A DNA stretch of 64,000 nucleotides from the NCBI GenBank assembly GCA_001939145.1, contig LSRX01000343.1, forward strand, positions 443,722 to 507,721. The letters are read 5' to 3'. Positions 41,604 to 52,799 of this stretch are shown piece by piece. The notes under the pieces were generated by a model that saw only the letters and a program-made list of their open reading frames with translations, was not told where the DNA came from and searched no databases. The position numbers and the translations under genes are program-made. The number at the start of each line of letters is the position of its first letter. Within the stretch, counting starts at the first letter, position 1. The stretch comes from Symbiodinium microadriaticum. Taxonomy: Eukaryota > Sar > Dinophyceae > Suessiales > Symbiodiniaceae.

Positions 41604-41935
41604 TGACAACTTTCAATACGCAACAATAGTATGCATACATACATACATACATACAGACAGACAGCCAGCCAGGCAGACAGACAGACAGACAGACAGACAG
41701 GCATACATCAACACACATACCTTTGGTATGTACAATCTATCTATATGTATATCTATATATCTATATCTATATCTATAGCTGTATCTATATCTATATCTAT
41801 ATCTATATGTACATATATATATATAGGTATAACATGTTATTATAACTGTATAGTATAGTTCTGTATCGGATACTGATCTGGGTGTGTGTATATATATATA
41901 TAGATAGATAGATAGATATACCAGCTTCTTGAATA
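41560..41935. repeat. Compound microsatellite
   Basis: (TA)n, (CATA)n, (CAGA)n with CAGC, and (CTATAT)n follow one another. The Tyr/Ile/His/Thr-rich frames here are repeat translations. It lies upstream of the gene at 40445-41517. Confidence 0.95.
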
Positions 41936-42390
41936 AATGTATGTTAGCAGTATACAATTGAAGCTAGAATGATTTACGGCGATCTCTGCAGAAACTCCAC
42001 CCTTCGAGGTTGACGAAACGCTTTAGAAGGTCTTGAAATCTGAGGCTGCATAGGTCTTTACAGAGGGCTGAATAGAAGCGCCGTATTAAGTAGAATGGGG
42101 CTGAGGCGACAGTGAGACAGTGATAAAAGGACTATACAAAAGAATGCGATTATGACTATGTTTCCTGTGCTGCATGCAAATAATTCTTGAGCCAGGATAC
42201 CCGGAGTATTGAGGGCTCCTGATAAGGTTGCAATAGTTGCCAGGAAGTCCCAGGAATTATTCTACATGATTCTGCTACTGTGGGTCTGCATGTGGGCCCT
42301 CGGGATGCTCCGCAAGAAAGGGAATGCAATAGCCGCGGTTTACGGTTTAGGGTCTGGGGTTTAGGGTCCAGGGTTTAGGGAATATAGCCT

Positions 42391-42750
42391 GTGCGAGACC
42401 TTACCCATGTTCTGCTGGGGAAGACACAAGCGGAGCGGGCCTTAAGCCCCAACCTTCACTATCCATGCCGCTGCACCTTTGAGTGCTTCGTCGCCAATAG
42501 AGTTACCCTTTTTCTGTCAGCAGAAGCAGTCAGAATCCCTCCTAAACTTAAAGTTTGGCGTTTAGGGTCCTTTAACATGTCAAGCCGCCGTGGACAAGTC
42601 AAATTTTCGGCTTTGCAACCCTGCACAACGAACTGGATGCGGCAGGGTGAGAACGAGAACGCTGCTAGCAGTAAACATTCACCAAACTGGGCACTACGTA
42701 GTAGCCAAAGCGGTAATGATGCGAGTACCATAGTTGCGATTAAATATTAA
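42391..42750 (+). CDS. 119-codon open frame, low support
   Basis: Plus frame with a stop at 42748 includes CRCTFECFVANRVTLFLSAE. A 90-codon minus frame overlaps it. Neither has clear splice sites. It may contain exons upstream of the possible membrane exon at 43440. Confidence 0.25.
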   Translation: MRDLTHVLLGKTQAERALSPNLHYPCRCTFECFVANRVTLFLSAEAVRIPPKLKVWRLGSFNMSSRRGQVKFSALQPCTTNWMRQGENENAASSKHSPNWALRSSQSGNDASTIVAIKY

Positions 42751-43082
42751 TCCAAGCGGCCAGACGGCTAAGCAAAAACCATCATGAGGAAATCGTGACC
42801 CTTAATCCTACACCTCAAACTCTCGCTCTCATCCTCAGGAACCACCAAACCTGAATTTGCGGTTCAATAAATCAGAGTCGCTATGTCGATCCCACTAAGA
42901 ATGCGTTACCCTGCTAATGAGGACCCTAAACCCTAAAGGAAACCGAAAACGGCAAATTCCACAGTGCACGCGACTGTCGGGGCAAGAGGATCGAACAACG
43001 ACCCCCTGTGAGCCTGGGCGAAGAAGTCGCTGCAGGGGTGCAAACCTGCGGGTCAGAAAATTTGGGCTTGGGTTTAGGGTAG

Positions 43083-43440
43083 TTATATATATATATATAC
43101 ACACACATGCATATATATATATACATACATACACGTATGTCATGTGTGAATATATATATATATATGTATATTTATATTTATATTTATATTTATATTTATA
43201 TTTATATTTATATTTATATTTATATTTATATTAATATTTATATTTATATTTATCTTTATATCTATATTTATATTTTTAAATTAGTCATTGTATCTTTCCG
43301 CAAGCACCCTTGGAGTTTCAGAGCCGACAACTGGCACTACTACTGCTACTACTACTACTACTACGACGACGACGACGACGACGACTACTACTACTACTAC
43401 TACTACTACTAAGACTACTACTACTACTACTAAGACTAGC
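43083..43440. repeat. Compound microsatellite
   Basis: (TA)n, (TTTATA)n, then (CTA)n, (GAC)n and (CTA)n. The repeat composition changes abruptly at each border. Confidence 0.95.
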
Positions 43441-43576
43441 CGTCGTCATCGTGGTTGTCGCGGGTGTAGTGGTAGCCGTAGTCGTCATCGTCATCGTCGT
43501 CGGGCTTGAAATTACGGGGGTACATGCACCATACCAAAACCAAAACAGCACCAAGCACCCAAGACACGAAAATTAA
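43440..43576 (+). CDS. Possible membrane-helix terminal exon
   Basis: After GACTAG, two bases and 44 codons to TAA: VVIVVVAGVVVAVVVIVIVV then GLEITGVHAPYQNQNSTKHP. The helix codons are degenerate GTN/ATN. The antisense and other frames are Arg/Asp/Thr-rich, so repeat origin is a real alternative. Confidence 0.3.
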
Positions 43577-44519
43577 ATCTGCAGTTCAAAGTCTAGCATT
43601 GGAATCCCAACCCTACGTGCGAAACTCATGACATGCAACCATGTCAATCTTTTCTGCGATAAGCTCTCGGGCAGTGCCATTGTGTTGCAAGCATCACACA
43701 TGCTAGCGTAGACCCCCCCAAACGTCACGGACCAGGGAGACGGAGAAGACTACGGGCAGAAGGCGACCAAACGGATGAGACCAAGAGGCCGAATCGCGAA
43801 CTAACTGGAAAAAATAGGGGCGGGGGAGCACGATTTTCATCCCAAAGTTACGGAGGGATATATGAAATAGCAAAACGCCTACATGTTAGTTGGATTTCTA
43901 GAATTCAGCATCTCTTGCGGATGCAGCCAGTGCAGGACCGTACTCCTAGGTTTAGGACACCCACTGGAGGGCCATCCTCGATGCCTTACCCGAAGGGTTC
44001 TCACTGAGGAATATGATTTCCGATCATTCAGGCTTCAACGTTAAGTCGGTTTTTCGCCGGGCCAGGGGTTGGGGAGACTCAGGGGGCTTCGGATGGAGAG
44101 CGTCTCGTCTCCTTTCTACGCAGCTCGTCAAAAACACCTCCAAAATCCCCAATCCCTAACACCTAAACCCGAACACCTAAACCCCTATACCCAAAACCCT
44201 AACAACTAAACCCCTATATCCTAAACCTCAAGCCTTTGACACCTGAAGCCTTCAGCCCAAAACCTTGCTCCCCCAGCTAACCTTCAGACGAGGATGAACC
44301 CCCCTCCGGCCCCCTAAATCGTCCCAGGGATGAATACGGAGCGTTGTGGTTTAGGGCTTGGGGTTCGCAAGGATAGATACGGAGTTACTTAGACATGAAA
44401 CAAGGGCAATTCCTCTTGGTTGTTGTTGCTGCTAAGAATCCCTTTGTATACGAGTCTAGTTGGGCTCCCTGCATTTTTGGCAAGTCGAATGCTGCACCAT
44501 ACTGACATACTGTACCTCT

Positions 44520-44850
44520 CCGAACTTAGCAGCTTAACATAACCGAAACTCACCGCCCTAAACCCTAAACCCTGAAACCCTAAACCCTGATCCTTAAAGC
44601 CCTAAAGCCCTAAAACCCATCGAACCTCCCAAAGGATACTCCGCGTAGAAGCTGAGTCTGTACATTCCTGCGAGTGGGTCCAAGACTCCAGAGCTGCACG
44701 TCTGCGGAGCTTCACCCGAAAACCCCTAAAACCCTTAAAACCCTTAAAACTCGTACAACCCTAAACCCTGAGACCCTAAACCCTAAAGCCCTAAACCTTG
44801 AAACCCTGAAACCCCAAAACCCTAGAGTCCTAACGCCCTAACACCCTAAA
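44520..44850. repeat. Decayed CCCTAAA repeats
   Basis: CCCTAAACCCTGAAA-type units in one orientation with a unique insert at 44630-44720. 43580-44130 is unique sequence without a supported gene, and 44140-44250 is sparse repeats. Confidence 0.75.
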
Positions 44851-45057
44851 GTCACGAGCATGGGTTCGGGGGGGGTATGATGCTCAACAGGATGCTTCAC
44901 CTATGCAAGGCTCCGAGAAGACAACGGCAGCGAGTTCCGGATCCCGGGGCTGGGGGGGCTCAGGGTTCGGGGTTTAGGGTTTTTTCTTGAAGTTTAGGGG
45001 CTTGTACATAGGACCTTTAGGGTCTATTTCGTATGGTTTGGCTCTGTGGATGACACA

Positions 45058-45138
45058 TACCTACCTACCTACCTACCTACCTACCTACCTACATACATAC
45101 ATACATACAAACATACATACATACATACATACATACAT
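45058..45138. repeat. (CCTA)n-(CATA)n microsatellite
   Basis: About eight CCTA units followed by CATA units. Confidence 0.95.
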
Positions 45139-45174
45139 GAAAAACCACATACATGCAGAATTAAGATTTGAATA

Positions 45175-45560
45175 ACTTTAAAATCCAAAATACGATTAGT
45201 TCGTCAAACAAGTAAATAAGCCGGAACTGAAAATTTGAAGACTTTTAAACAAGTAAATCCGATAAATTCTTCCAGTTTTCATATCGTCCGGAATTAAAAA
45301 CTTAAAAGAGTGTTTGACAAGTTTCAATACGGTAATTACAAATTTTTTCAAACGTTTAAATAGTCCGGAATTCAATAATTACAGAATTTGAAAACGAGCC
45401 TTCAGCCCGCAGAATTGAATTGCTAGAATAGTTAAACTCTTTAAACTTTAAATTTGTTAATCGTCAAGTGTTAGAAATTTGAAGAACTTAACAAATCCAA
45501 CAACGATAATGATAAAAAAAAATCCTGAAACCGTTCGATCGTCCGGAATTACGAACTTGA
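45175..45560. repeat. AT-rich degenerate satellite with CGTCCGGAATTA boxes
   Basis: ATCGTCCGGAATTA, TAGTCCGGAATTC and similar boxes recur about every 80-100 bp among AACTTTAAA/AATTTGAAG sequence. The same family is at 47920-48460. Confidence 0.75.
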
Positions 45561-45873
45561 GAGTTCCAGGGTGCATGGTCAGTGGGTCTAGGAAGAAGAA
45601 AAAAAGGTTCTGGGCAGATCTGCCATGACCTTGATCGGTCATGAGGATGCTTGTCAAAGATAACGGTGATAAGTATCGTCGTGCTGCAGAACAGTGAGGA
45701 CGAAGAACCAAAGGCGACGATGGTAGCAACGCGTCAAAACTGCGGTGTCGCGGAGCTTGGAGGAAAAAAAACCATGGCCCGCCCTAAACCCAGACCCTAA
45801 ACCCTTTCGTGAATCAGCCCTCAACCTTTAAAAGCCTGAGCCCACAACCTGCACCCTAGACGCCATCCCCGCC

Positions 45874-46083
45874 ATGCAGCCAAGGATCCGGCGAATCGCA
45901 GGCACGGCGGGTACCCGAGCTCCTCAAGAAAAGAAGACGATGAAAGGAGCATCGACTCAGTTCACGAACCAAGAACTGCCCAACACACCCTGGATTGCAG
46001 CTGGATCTCTGCGTCCAGGCACCATGCCCCGTGGGGTGGTGGTGCCAATCGCCATCTCGCGAAGACCAAGTCCTCAGCATTGA
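45874..46083 (+). CDS. 69-codon open frame with ATG
   Basis: Plus frame MQPRIRRIAGTAGTRAPQEK, then TMKGASTQFTNQELPNTPWI, to TGA. Protein-like, but two minus frames overlap it and no splice partners were found. Confidence 0.35.
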   Translation: MQPRIRRIAGTAGTRAPQEKKTMKGASTQFTNQELPNTPWIAAGSLRPGTMPRGVVVPIAISRRPSPQH

Positions 46084-46339
46084 GCACGGGCGCAAGAACC
46101 CTGCAAGCACCAAGGCCAACCCTGCACAAAAAACAGAGATGAAGTGCCGCTAAAGCTGCGTCCATTCACTCTCACATGTCTCACCTCCCACTGCGCACGC
46201 TTGCACATCAGTGTCACAATGAGTGGCTGGTCACCGCTGTAACTTCAGGCACTTGGCAGTGAAGACTCGCAAGATTGAAGAGTCGAGTTAGTCGCAGGCA
46301 GTTGACTAGCGGATGGCGTTTCCGGCTTGGTTCAGCGTC

Positions 46340-46498
46340 CAACATTCATCCAGCAGTATTTTCGAAGCAATCTACGAAACAAACCTTCAATCTCATTACC
46401 CTGCAACCACTGACGATCCCGAGAAAAAGCACAGAAGGCATAGTCGACCCTCCCATCGCAAATCTTATTCCAGTAGTGGACCCGAAGAACTCGAATAG
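46340..46498 (+). CDS. Possible terminal exon, Ser/His/Arg-rich tail
   Basis: After CATCCAGCAG the plus frame reads IFEAIYETNLQSHYPATTDD and continues Lys/His/Arg/Ser-rich to PEELE and TAG. A second plus frame (46275-46619) is also open. Family unknown. Confidence 0.35.
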   Translation, partial: QHSSSSIFEAIYETNLQSHYPATTDDPEKKHRRHSRPSHRKSYSSSGPEELE

Positions 46499-46619
46499 GC
46501 CATGCAGGCGGCCATGCAGTAAAACCCCATATCAAAGCAGCTGTGCAACCAGACCTGTAGTCACCGTAATCTTCTCACACATGATTCAAAAACCTGAAGG
46601 CAGAAGGGCCGCAGCCTAA

Positions 46620-47475
46620 ACTACTGAAATGTGTCGCGACTTGAACCTCGAACGATATCCCCCTAAGATTTCAGACTACCGAGTTGTGTAGCGAAATTCG
46701 ATCCAACGATTGTGCATTTCAGACAGCCATGTGCCATGACTTGAATCTCGAACGATAATCCATTTCAAGCTACCGAGCTGTATGGTGCAAGTCGATCCAC
46801 GACGTTGCATTTAAGGTCAGTCAGCAATCAGCAACATGAAATGTGCGTGATGTTAGTCTCGAACGACATCCCCCCTAAGATTCCAAACTACCGAGCCGTG
46901 CGGTGAATATTTTACGATTCGGACTACAAAGTTCGGACTACTATTTTGAGTTCAGACTACTATTCTAGGGTTCCGACTACGATTTTAGAGTTCGGACTGC
47001 TATTTTAGGGTTGGGACCACTATATCAGGGTTCGGACTGGCCTTGAACCACGAATTTTTTGCCTCGGCCTCGAACCACGAATTCTCGGCCATGAGCCACG
47101 AATTATCGGCCATGAGCCCCGAATTATCGGCCATGAATCGTGAATTGTCGGCCATGAACCACGAAGGTCATTAAAGTTTTGAATTATTATATGAAACAGA
47201 GGTTTAGGGTTTAGGCGCCTCTTCGGGTTTGAAGGTTTACGGGTTCAGGGTTTAGGGTTTAGGCGCCTTGTGGGGTTTGAAGGCTTGGGGGTTTAGGGGC
47301 TTAGGGTTTAGGGCTTAGGGTCTCGGGTTTAAGCGCCTGCTAGGGTTTGGAGGTGTAGGGGTTTAGCGTTTAGGGCTAGGGGTTAGGCGCGTTTTCGGGT
47401 TTGAAGGTTTAAGGTCTAGGGTTTAGAGCTTAGGTTTTCAGGCGATTTTGGGATTTGAAGGTCTAGGGGTTTAGG
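46620..47475. repeat. Four consecutive tandem arrays
   Basis: 46628-46908: about 110-bp unit with TTGAA.CTCGAACGATA, three copies. 46916-47040: about 20-bp TTCGGACTACTATTTTAGGG, six copies. 47040-47165: about 22-bp GGCCATGAGCCACGAATTAT, six copies. 47200-47475: about 70-bp GGGTTTGAAGG plus TTTAGGG and 'AGGCGCCT', five copies. None has a lasting open frame. Confidence 0.8.
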
Positions 47476-47919
47476 GCATTTTAGGGTTTAGGGTCTACTT
47501 AGAGTCTCGGGGTTCAGGGTTTAGGGTTTAGGGTTCGGGGTTCTGAGAGATCTCTCATCCTTATACCTCCACAGCCCTAAGCTCTCATGTCTCGTTGAAA
47601 GCGTCACGCCCCAACAGATTGTAAATCCCAAGTCCTGCAACACCCCCCCCTCCACAAAAAAAAAAGAAAACACCAAAGCCCGATGAATCCTGCACAAAAA
47701 AACCATAAGCTCCTTTGAACTCCTAAAAAGAAGCTCAGGAAAACACACCTGCACAAATTGAGGATTCCCATTAAAAACAGCGTCTTGCAGCTTGGTACCT
47801 TAACCCTAAACCCTATCAACTCTAAACCCTAAACTCTCAACTCTCAACCCTAGAAGCCCGAAACCCTAAACGCCCTAAGCCCTAAACCGGATTGCTTGAA
47901 GAGATTCAAACTGCTAAAT

Positions 47920-48460
47920 GCATTATGTTTTCAATTTCTTGCATTTTTTCATCGCCCGGAATTAAAAAAAAGAATTTCAAAAACTTAGATACGGTAACTT
48001 GTTTAAATTCTTTAAACTTTTCAATCGTCTGGAGTTAACAACTCAATGAATTTAAGGAGTTTTGTGAATTTTCACAATTTAAATGCTTCCAGCTGGCCTC
48101 CGAACCCAGCTCCCAGCCTCCAGCTTCAGCCCGCGCAATCAAATTTTCAAACTTCTTAAACCTCTTTACATTATTGAAATCCTCAAATAGTTCGGAATTA
48201 AACATTTCAAGAACTTAACAAATCTAATTATGATGAATTCTTTGTATTGTTAACGGTCCGGCAATAGGAATTTAAAGATTCCGGGACAAGCTTAAATGCG
48301 GTAGCTGTTAAATTCTTCGAATTTTTACATCGTCCGGAATTCAACAAAAAATTAACAAATGGAATATTGTAGTTTGTTTAAGTTGTTTCAATCTTTTAAT
48401 CGTCCGAAGCAGATTTGAAGAATTTTCAAAATTTAAATACGGCAATTTGTTTAAATTCCG
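47920..48460. repeat. AT-rich degenerate satellite, second block
   Basis: Same CGTCCGGAATTAA boxes as 45175-45560, separated by TTTAAATTCTTTAAACTTTT-like stretches. A GC-rich, Pro-coding-like insert follows at 48460-48720 with no defended exon. Confidence 0.75.
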
Positions 48461-48732
48461 GCTGGACTCTCCGGCCCTGCACCTTGCCCTGACCCCCCCA
48501 GCCTAGACCCCCTGCCCCAGTCCCAGCTCCAGCCCGAGCCCCGCACTTCCCAGCCAACAGGCCTGAGCCCAGGCGACCCCGCAGCCCACGTCATGTCGGG
48601 CCCTGGACCTCAATCAGCCCGTGCAAAGCCCGCCCCACACCTCCAGCCAGCACCTTCCCCAGTCACCCCGCGCCCTCAGCCTCACAACCCAGCCTCTCAT
48701 CTCGCCTCCTGCCCGCCCCTCATTTCAATCAT

Positions 48733-49098
48733 GTGGAAAACCAAAGAATTGAAATAGTTGAAGTCACCACCATTTCAAGTGGTTCAATTATTGAAGGAAG
48801 GAATAATCCTGACCCAAACATAAGGCAAGCGCATAACTTCAATATAATCGATACAAGTCAATCGCAGCAAAATGTGACAAACACTCTAGTGGCCAAACTT
48901 GCTCATTGGTCGTGTCTTGATTCAACCTTACTCGCAAACGAGTCAATTCCAGCAAAATTGGGTCAACAATCGGTTGGCAAAATTTGCTGCGATTTGTCGT
49001 GTCTTGGTTCAAATATGATCGCTAACGAAACAATCGCAGCAAATTTTGCCCAAGTATCGGCTGTCAAAATTTGCTGCTATTTGCTGCTTCTTGATTGA
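48733..49098 (+). CDS. 121-codon open frame running into a satellite
   Basis: Plus frame with ATG at 48733: MENQRIEIVEVTTISSGSII, followed by repeats with LLANESIPAKLGQ and MIANETIAANFAQ. The second half is the translated 86-bp satellite. The first 40 codons look protein-like; a gene truncated by the repeat is possible. Confidence 0.3.
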   Translation: MENQRIEIVEVTTISSGSIIEGRNNPDPNIRQAHNFNIIDTSQSQQNVTNTLVAKLAHWSCLDSTLLANESIPAKLGQQSVGKICCDLSCLGSNMIANETIAANFAQVSAVKICCYLLLLD

Positions 49099-49612
49099 CA
49101 TGTAGTCACACACAAGTCAATCGCAACAAGTTTTGGCAAACACCCTGGTGGCCAAATTTGCTGCTACTAGTCGTGTTTTGATTCAACTCTAATTACTCGC
49201 CAATAAGTCAAGCAAATGTTGCCTAAGAATCGGTTGGCACAATTTGCTGCTTTTAGCAGCTTTTGGACAAACACCCGGGTAACAAATGTTGTTACTATTG
49301 GCCACTTGGTGGCTTAAGCCAAACCACAAATAAGTCAACTGCAACAATTTAGTGTTTATCAACAACCAGTTGGCAAAAACTGCTGCTATTGGTCGTATCT
49401 TGATTCAACTATAATCGCCAACAAGTCAATCGCAGCAAATCTTGTCCAAGAATCGATTGGCAAAATTTGCTGCTATTGGCTGCTTCTTGATTGAAATGCA
49501 ATCACACGCAAGTCAGCCGCAAGAATTTTGACTAACACTCTGGCGGCAAAACTTGCGGCTATTGGCCACTTCATGGACTAAATACCAAACCACAAATAAG
49601 TCAATCGCAGAG
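48857..49612. repeat. 84-91 bp tandem satellite, about nine copies
   Basis: Each copy begins AGTCAATCGCAGCAAATTTT or similar at 48857, 48941, 49027, 49114, 49205, 49333, 49424, 49511 and 49599. It continues through GGTTGGCAAAATTTGCTGCT. Copies are 70-85% alike by eye. Confidence 0.85.
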
Positions 49613-50620
49613 GTGAGAGAGACGAAGAAGGTGGGGAACGGAAGGTTTCGCCGCTCTCTGTTACGTTGCCTCATCCACTTTCACCCATTCCCTCTCCGAC
49701 TCCCCGTTCCATGCATGCCCTGTGCTAAGAGAAGAATAAAAGGAAAAACGATGAAGAGCAGAGGATAAAGGCGCTTCCTCCCTTTCATTACGAGCTTGGG
49801 CTGACATTTCTTCTGTCCAACCCTTCCGCCCCTTCTCTTATCTTCATTTCTCTCTCTTCTTCCTCTGCTGGGCTTGAAGCTAACTCTCGCTCTCGCAGTA
49901 ACTCTCTCTCCTTTCCGTCATTTCTCATTCTTGTCCTTGCCCTCCTCCTCTCTCCGTTCTGGTTCCTCAACTTTCTGCCAGACGCCGAGAGAATCAAAGA
50001 AAGCAGAGCGGACGAGCGGTGGGAGAGGAATGGTACAAGGTGAATGAGGAGGAGAACACTTCTGTCTTCTCTTCCTCCACAAGCTCTTCGTGGTTTATCA
50101 CCAATGAGACAATGAGACAGGAGAACATAGAAATGAATGAACAGACGATGAAGGCAAGACACTTTCGACTGCTTTCTGCGTGGCCTCCTGTTTTTTCCCC
50201 GACTTTCTCTCTTTGAGTATCTTTCCCTCTTACTTTCTCTCTTTGTTTCTGTCTTTCTTGCCTTATGGCTCACGTTCTCCTTTTGGCCTTCTCGATTATC
50301 TCTCCGTTTCTTGTGTCTTCTCTCTTACTCCCTTGTCTTCTTCCTTGTGAGTCGTCCTTCGACCTTCTGAGTGATAGAGGGAGAAGGACGGGAGGCAGGA
50401 AAAGGCAGGAGGAGAAGGAATAGGGGAAGCGACGGAACAAAGAGAGTGAGACAAAGATAAAGACAAATATTAGATCAAACATACAAAGCGGAGAGAAGCG
50501 GAAAGGGGAATGTGCAAAAGAAGAGAGGAAAGGAGAGAGGGAGGCAGGGAGGAAGGGAGGGAGGGAGGAGGGGAAGGGAGGGGAGGGGAGCGGAGGGGAG
50601 AGGGAGAGGTAGAGAATGAA
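49600..50620. other. Purine/pyrimidine-skewed region
   Basis: AG-rich and CT-rich tracts (GGAGGGAGGG, TCTCTCTTCTTCC) give long frames on the minus strand (49788-50273, 50270-50872) rich in Arg/Glu or Ser/Pro/Leu. Composition explains them, though the charged frame at 49788-50000 could be an exon. Confidence 0.5.
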
Positions 50621-50865
50621 GAGTTCACCTCGTCCACCTCCATTGGATACGCATGAAGAGGAACGGGGAGGAGAGAAAGGAAAAGGAGAAGAGAGACATG
50701 AAAGACACATTCTTGTTGGTTCTTGGCGCGCGAGGGACGGCACTTCGTGATAGACCCTAAAACCATCAAAAACCATGTAAGCCCCAAACCTTAGACCTTC
50801 GTTTGTAAAAGTGTCACCGTCTGAATAGAAAGCCGAAAGGATCGCCAAATAGAACCTAAAGGTCC

Positions 50866-51477
50866 ATGCCACTTAGGGGTTTAGGGTTTAGGGAATTCTT
50901 CTCGAGGTTATGGAGTTTAGGGTTTTATGGAATGCTCTTAGGGTTTAGGGGTTTTGGGTTTAGTTTTCGGTGTTTTCAGGGTTTAGGCGGGGGGTTCCTC
51001 AGTCCTGGCTGCAAGAGGCAGAAGATGGTATGTCGAGGCATCGGCCCGGGATGCTTGATGCTCCGGCACCTTGCGTCCCAAGTTCGTGATTTCAAGGTGG
51101 GGGGGGGGGGGGTTGCAAGTTTAAGGGTTCCGGGATCAGACTGGATTCAAACGCGGGGTATCGACTCAGAATCTTGCATTCCCGGAAAGGGCGTGATGGT
51201 GGGTGTAGGAAGCAAGCATCATCGCTACTCTGGGTACTCGTTGGTAGGACTGCCTGCAGGGTGTAGAGTGCAGAGTCAAGGTCACTGTAATTATTCTGCA
51301 TTCGCGATTAGGATTCAAGCGGCTCAATGTTCAGGATTCGGGGTTACGGGTTGCAGCAGGGATCCAGGAACCAAACTTTCACTCCACTCCTTGCTGCGCT
51401 TTCTCTATCAAGTCAGAGCTGCAACCCTTAATGCCAACCCAAAGCAACCACTGGAGAGACCAGAGTCCCTAGACTAA
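50866..51477 (+). CDS. 203-codon open frame, possibly containing an exon
   Basis: The first 45 codons are TTTAGGG-repeat translation. 51010-51098 reads KRQKMVCRGIGPGCLMLRHL and ends at a GTGGGG donor, plausible as an exon. The rest is Gly/Ser-rich and less convincing. Confidence 0.3.
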   Translation: MPLRGLGFREFFSRLWSLGFYGMLLGFRGFGFSFRCFQGLGGGFLSPGCKRQKMVCRGIGPGCLMLRHLASQVRDFKVGGGGVASLRVPGSDWIQTRGIDSESCIPGKGVMVGVGSKHHRYSGYSLVGLPAGCRVQSQGHCNYSAFAIRIQAAQCSGFGVTGCSRDPGTKLSLHSLLRFLYQVRAATLNANPKQPLERPESLD

Positions 51478-51719
51478 AACAGAAATCAATGTCTCAAACC
51501 AGCAGACTGGCAGTTTGCTTGGGCGGCCGCTTGGTGTTCTTCAATGTGCCGTCGCTGCCTTGTGGTTCGGGGTCACGTGGAACGGGTTGAGGGCGTTCGG
51601 GCTTTGGGCCACGGTTCTCGCAACTGAAATACTATTTGTGCGTGCGTGCACGCAGGCCAGCCGGCAGGCGGGCGTGCATGCGTGGGGGTTACACCCAAAT
51701 TGTTGCTGCACACACGTCC

Positions 51720-51887
51720 ATCCATCCGATCCGATCCGTCCGTCCGTCCATCTACGCATCCATCCATCCATTCAGGCAAGCTGCATACATACGTATATAT
51801 ACAGACATGTATATATACGATGCATGTACATGTGCATGTACATATATACATACAGTTATGTGTGCGTATACATATATATATATATAT

Positions 51888-51919
<32 letters not shown>

Positions 51920-51945
51920 GTGTAGATGTGTGTGCGTATATATAA
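51720..51945. repeat. Compound microsatellite
   Basis: (TCCA/TCCG)n, (CATA)n, (TA)n and TGTG tracts. Confidence 0.95.
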
Positions 51946-51951
51946 ATATAT

Positions 51952-51953
51952 CG

Positions 51954-51984
<31 letters not shown>

Positions 51985-51988
51985 CAAC

Positions 51989-52035
<47 letters not shown>

Positions 52036-52040
52036 CTCAT

Positions 52041-52100
<60 letters not shown>

Positions 52101-52271
52101 AAAATTAACTTCACTTCACTTAACTTGGCTTAGCTAACCTAACTAACCTAATTAACTAACTAACGAACGAACGAACGAACAAACTAACGAACTAACGAAC
52201 TAACTAACTAACTACCTAACTACCTAACTAACTAACTGACTAACTAACTAACTAACTAACTACCTACCTAC

Positions 52272-52304
<33 letters not shown>

Positions 52305-52345
52305 CAGCGAACTTGCTAAGTAGCTAACTAGCTAACGAACTAAAT
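51952..52345. repeat. (AACT)n tetranucleotide array
   Basis: About 390 bp of AACT/AACC with GAAC and TACC variants, strongly strand-asymmetric (C without G on the plus strand over long stretches). Confidence 0.95.
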
Positions 52346-52425
52346 AAGCCTATTTTACAGACGTAAATACATACATACATGCACGCATGCATGCACGTGC
52401 ACTAGGTTGCCAGTTGAGTGTGCTC

Positions 52426-52617
52426 TCATTCTTTATTGGGCTGTCCATATATTAGTCTGGTGGTGGATGTTTCTGGGGCTTGCTCATAGTCGTCATAGTC
52501 TAGTAGAAAACCCTCGCTGATACTACGGATTTTGCCGAGCGCTAGTGCAAACATTCCAAACGCAAGTTCAACAAGTTCAAGGCTCTGAAAGTTGGGTGTC
52601 ATGGCTTGGTAGGGCAT
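52426..52617 (-). CDS. 63-codon terminal frame
   Basis: Minus frame with an ATG, FGMFALALGKIRSISEGFLL then DYDDYEQAPETSTTRLIYGQ, and TGA. It looks like a real C-terminal exon. It starts close to, and runs away from, the plus-strand membrane exon at 52646. Confidence 0.4.
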   Translation of the reverse strand: MPYQAMTPNFQSLELVELAFGMFALALGKIRSISEGFLLDYDDYEQAPETSTTRLIYGQPNKE

Positions 52618-52645
52618 TCATCACCGACAAAAATCCTCAACATAG

Positions 52646-52758
52646 TCACCGCCATCATCATAAGCATCACCATCATCGCTGTCGTCGCCGCCACCATCAT
52701 CGCAAACAGCCCCCACATCCCTTCCCTTCGAGACCCGCACCGGTGGAGGAAAACTTGA
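52646..52758 (+). CDS. Possible membrane-helix terminal exon
   Basis: After AACATAG, two bases and 36 codons to TGA: TAIIISITIIAVVAATIIAN, then SPHIPSLRDPHRWRKT. The helix is built from varied ATC/GTC/GCC codons. A short basic tail follows, as expected for a single-pass protein. Confidence 0.4.
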
Positions 52759-52799
52759 GGCGGATCTCCACACCATCGGAGTGATGCCTTGTAGGGCTT

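Noticed and set aside
41396..43234. Tyr/Ile/Thr/His-rich frames over microsatellites
   Set aside because: Direct translation of TATA, CATA, CAGA and TTTATA repeats, except the real exon at 41410-41517.
50270..50872. 200-codon Ser/Pro/Phe-rich minus frame
   Set aside because: Antisense of GGAGGGAGGG-type purine tracts; composition alone keeps it open.
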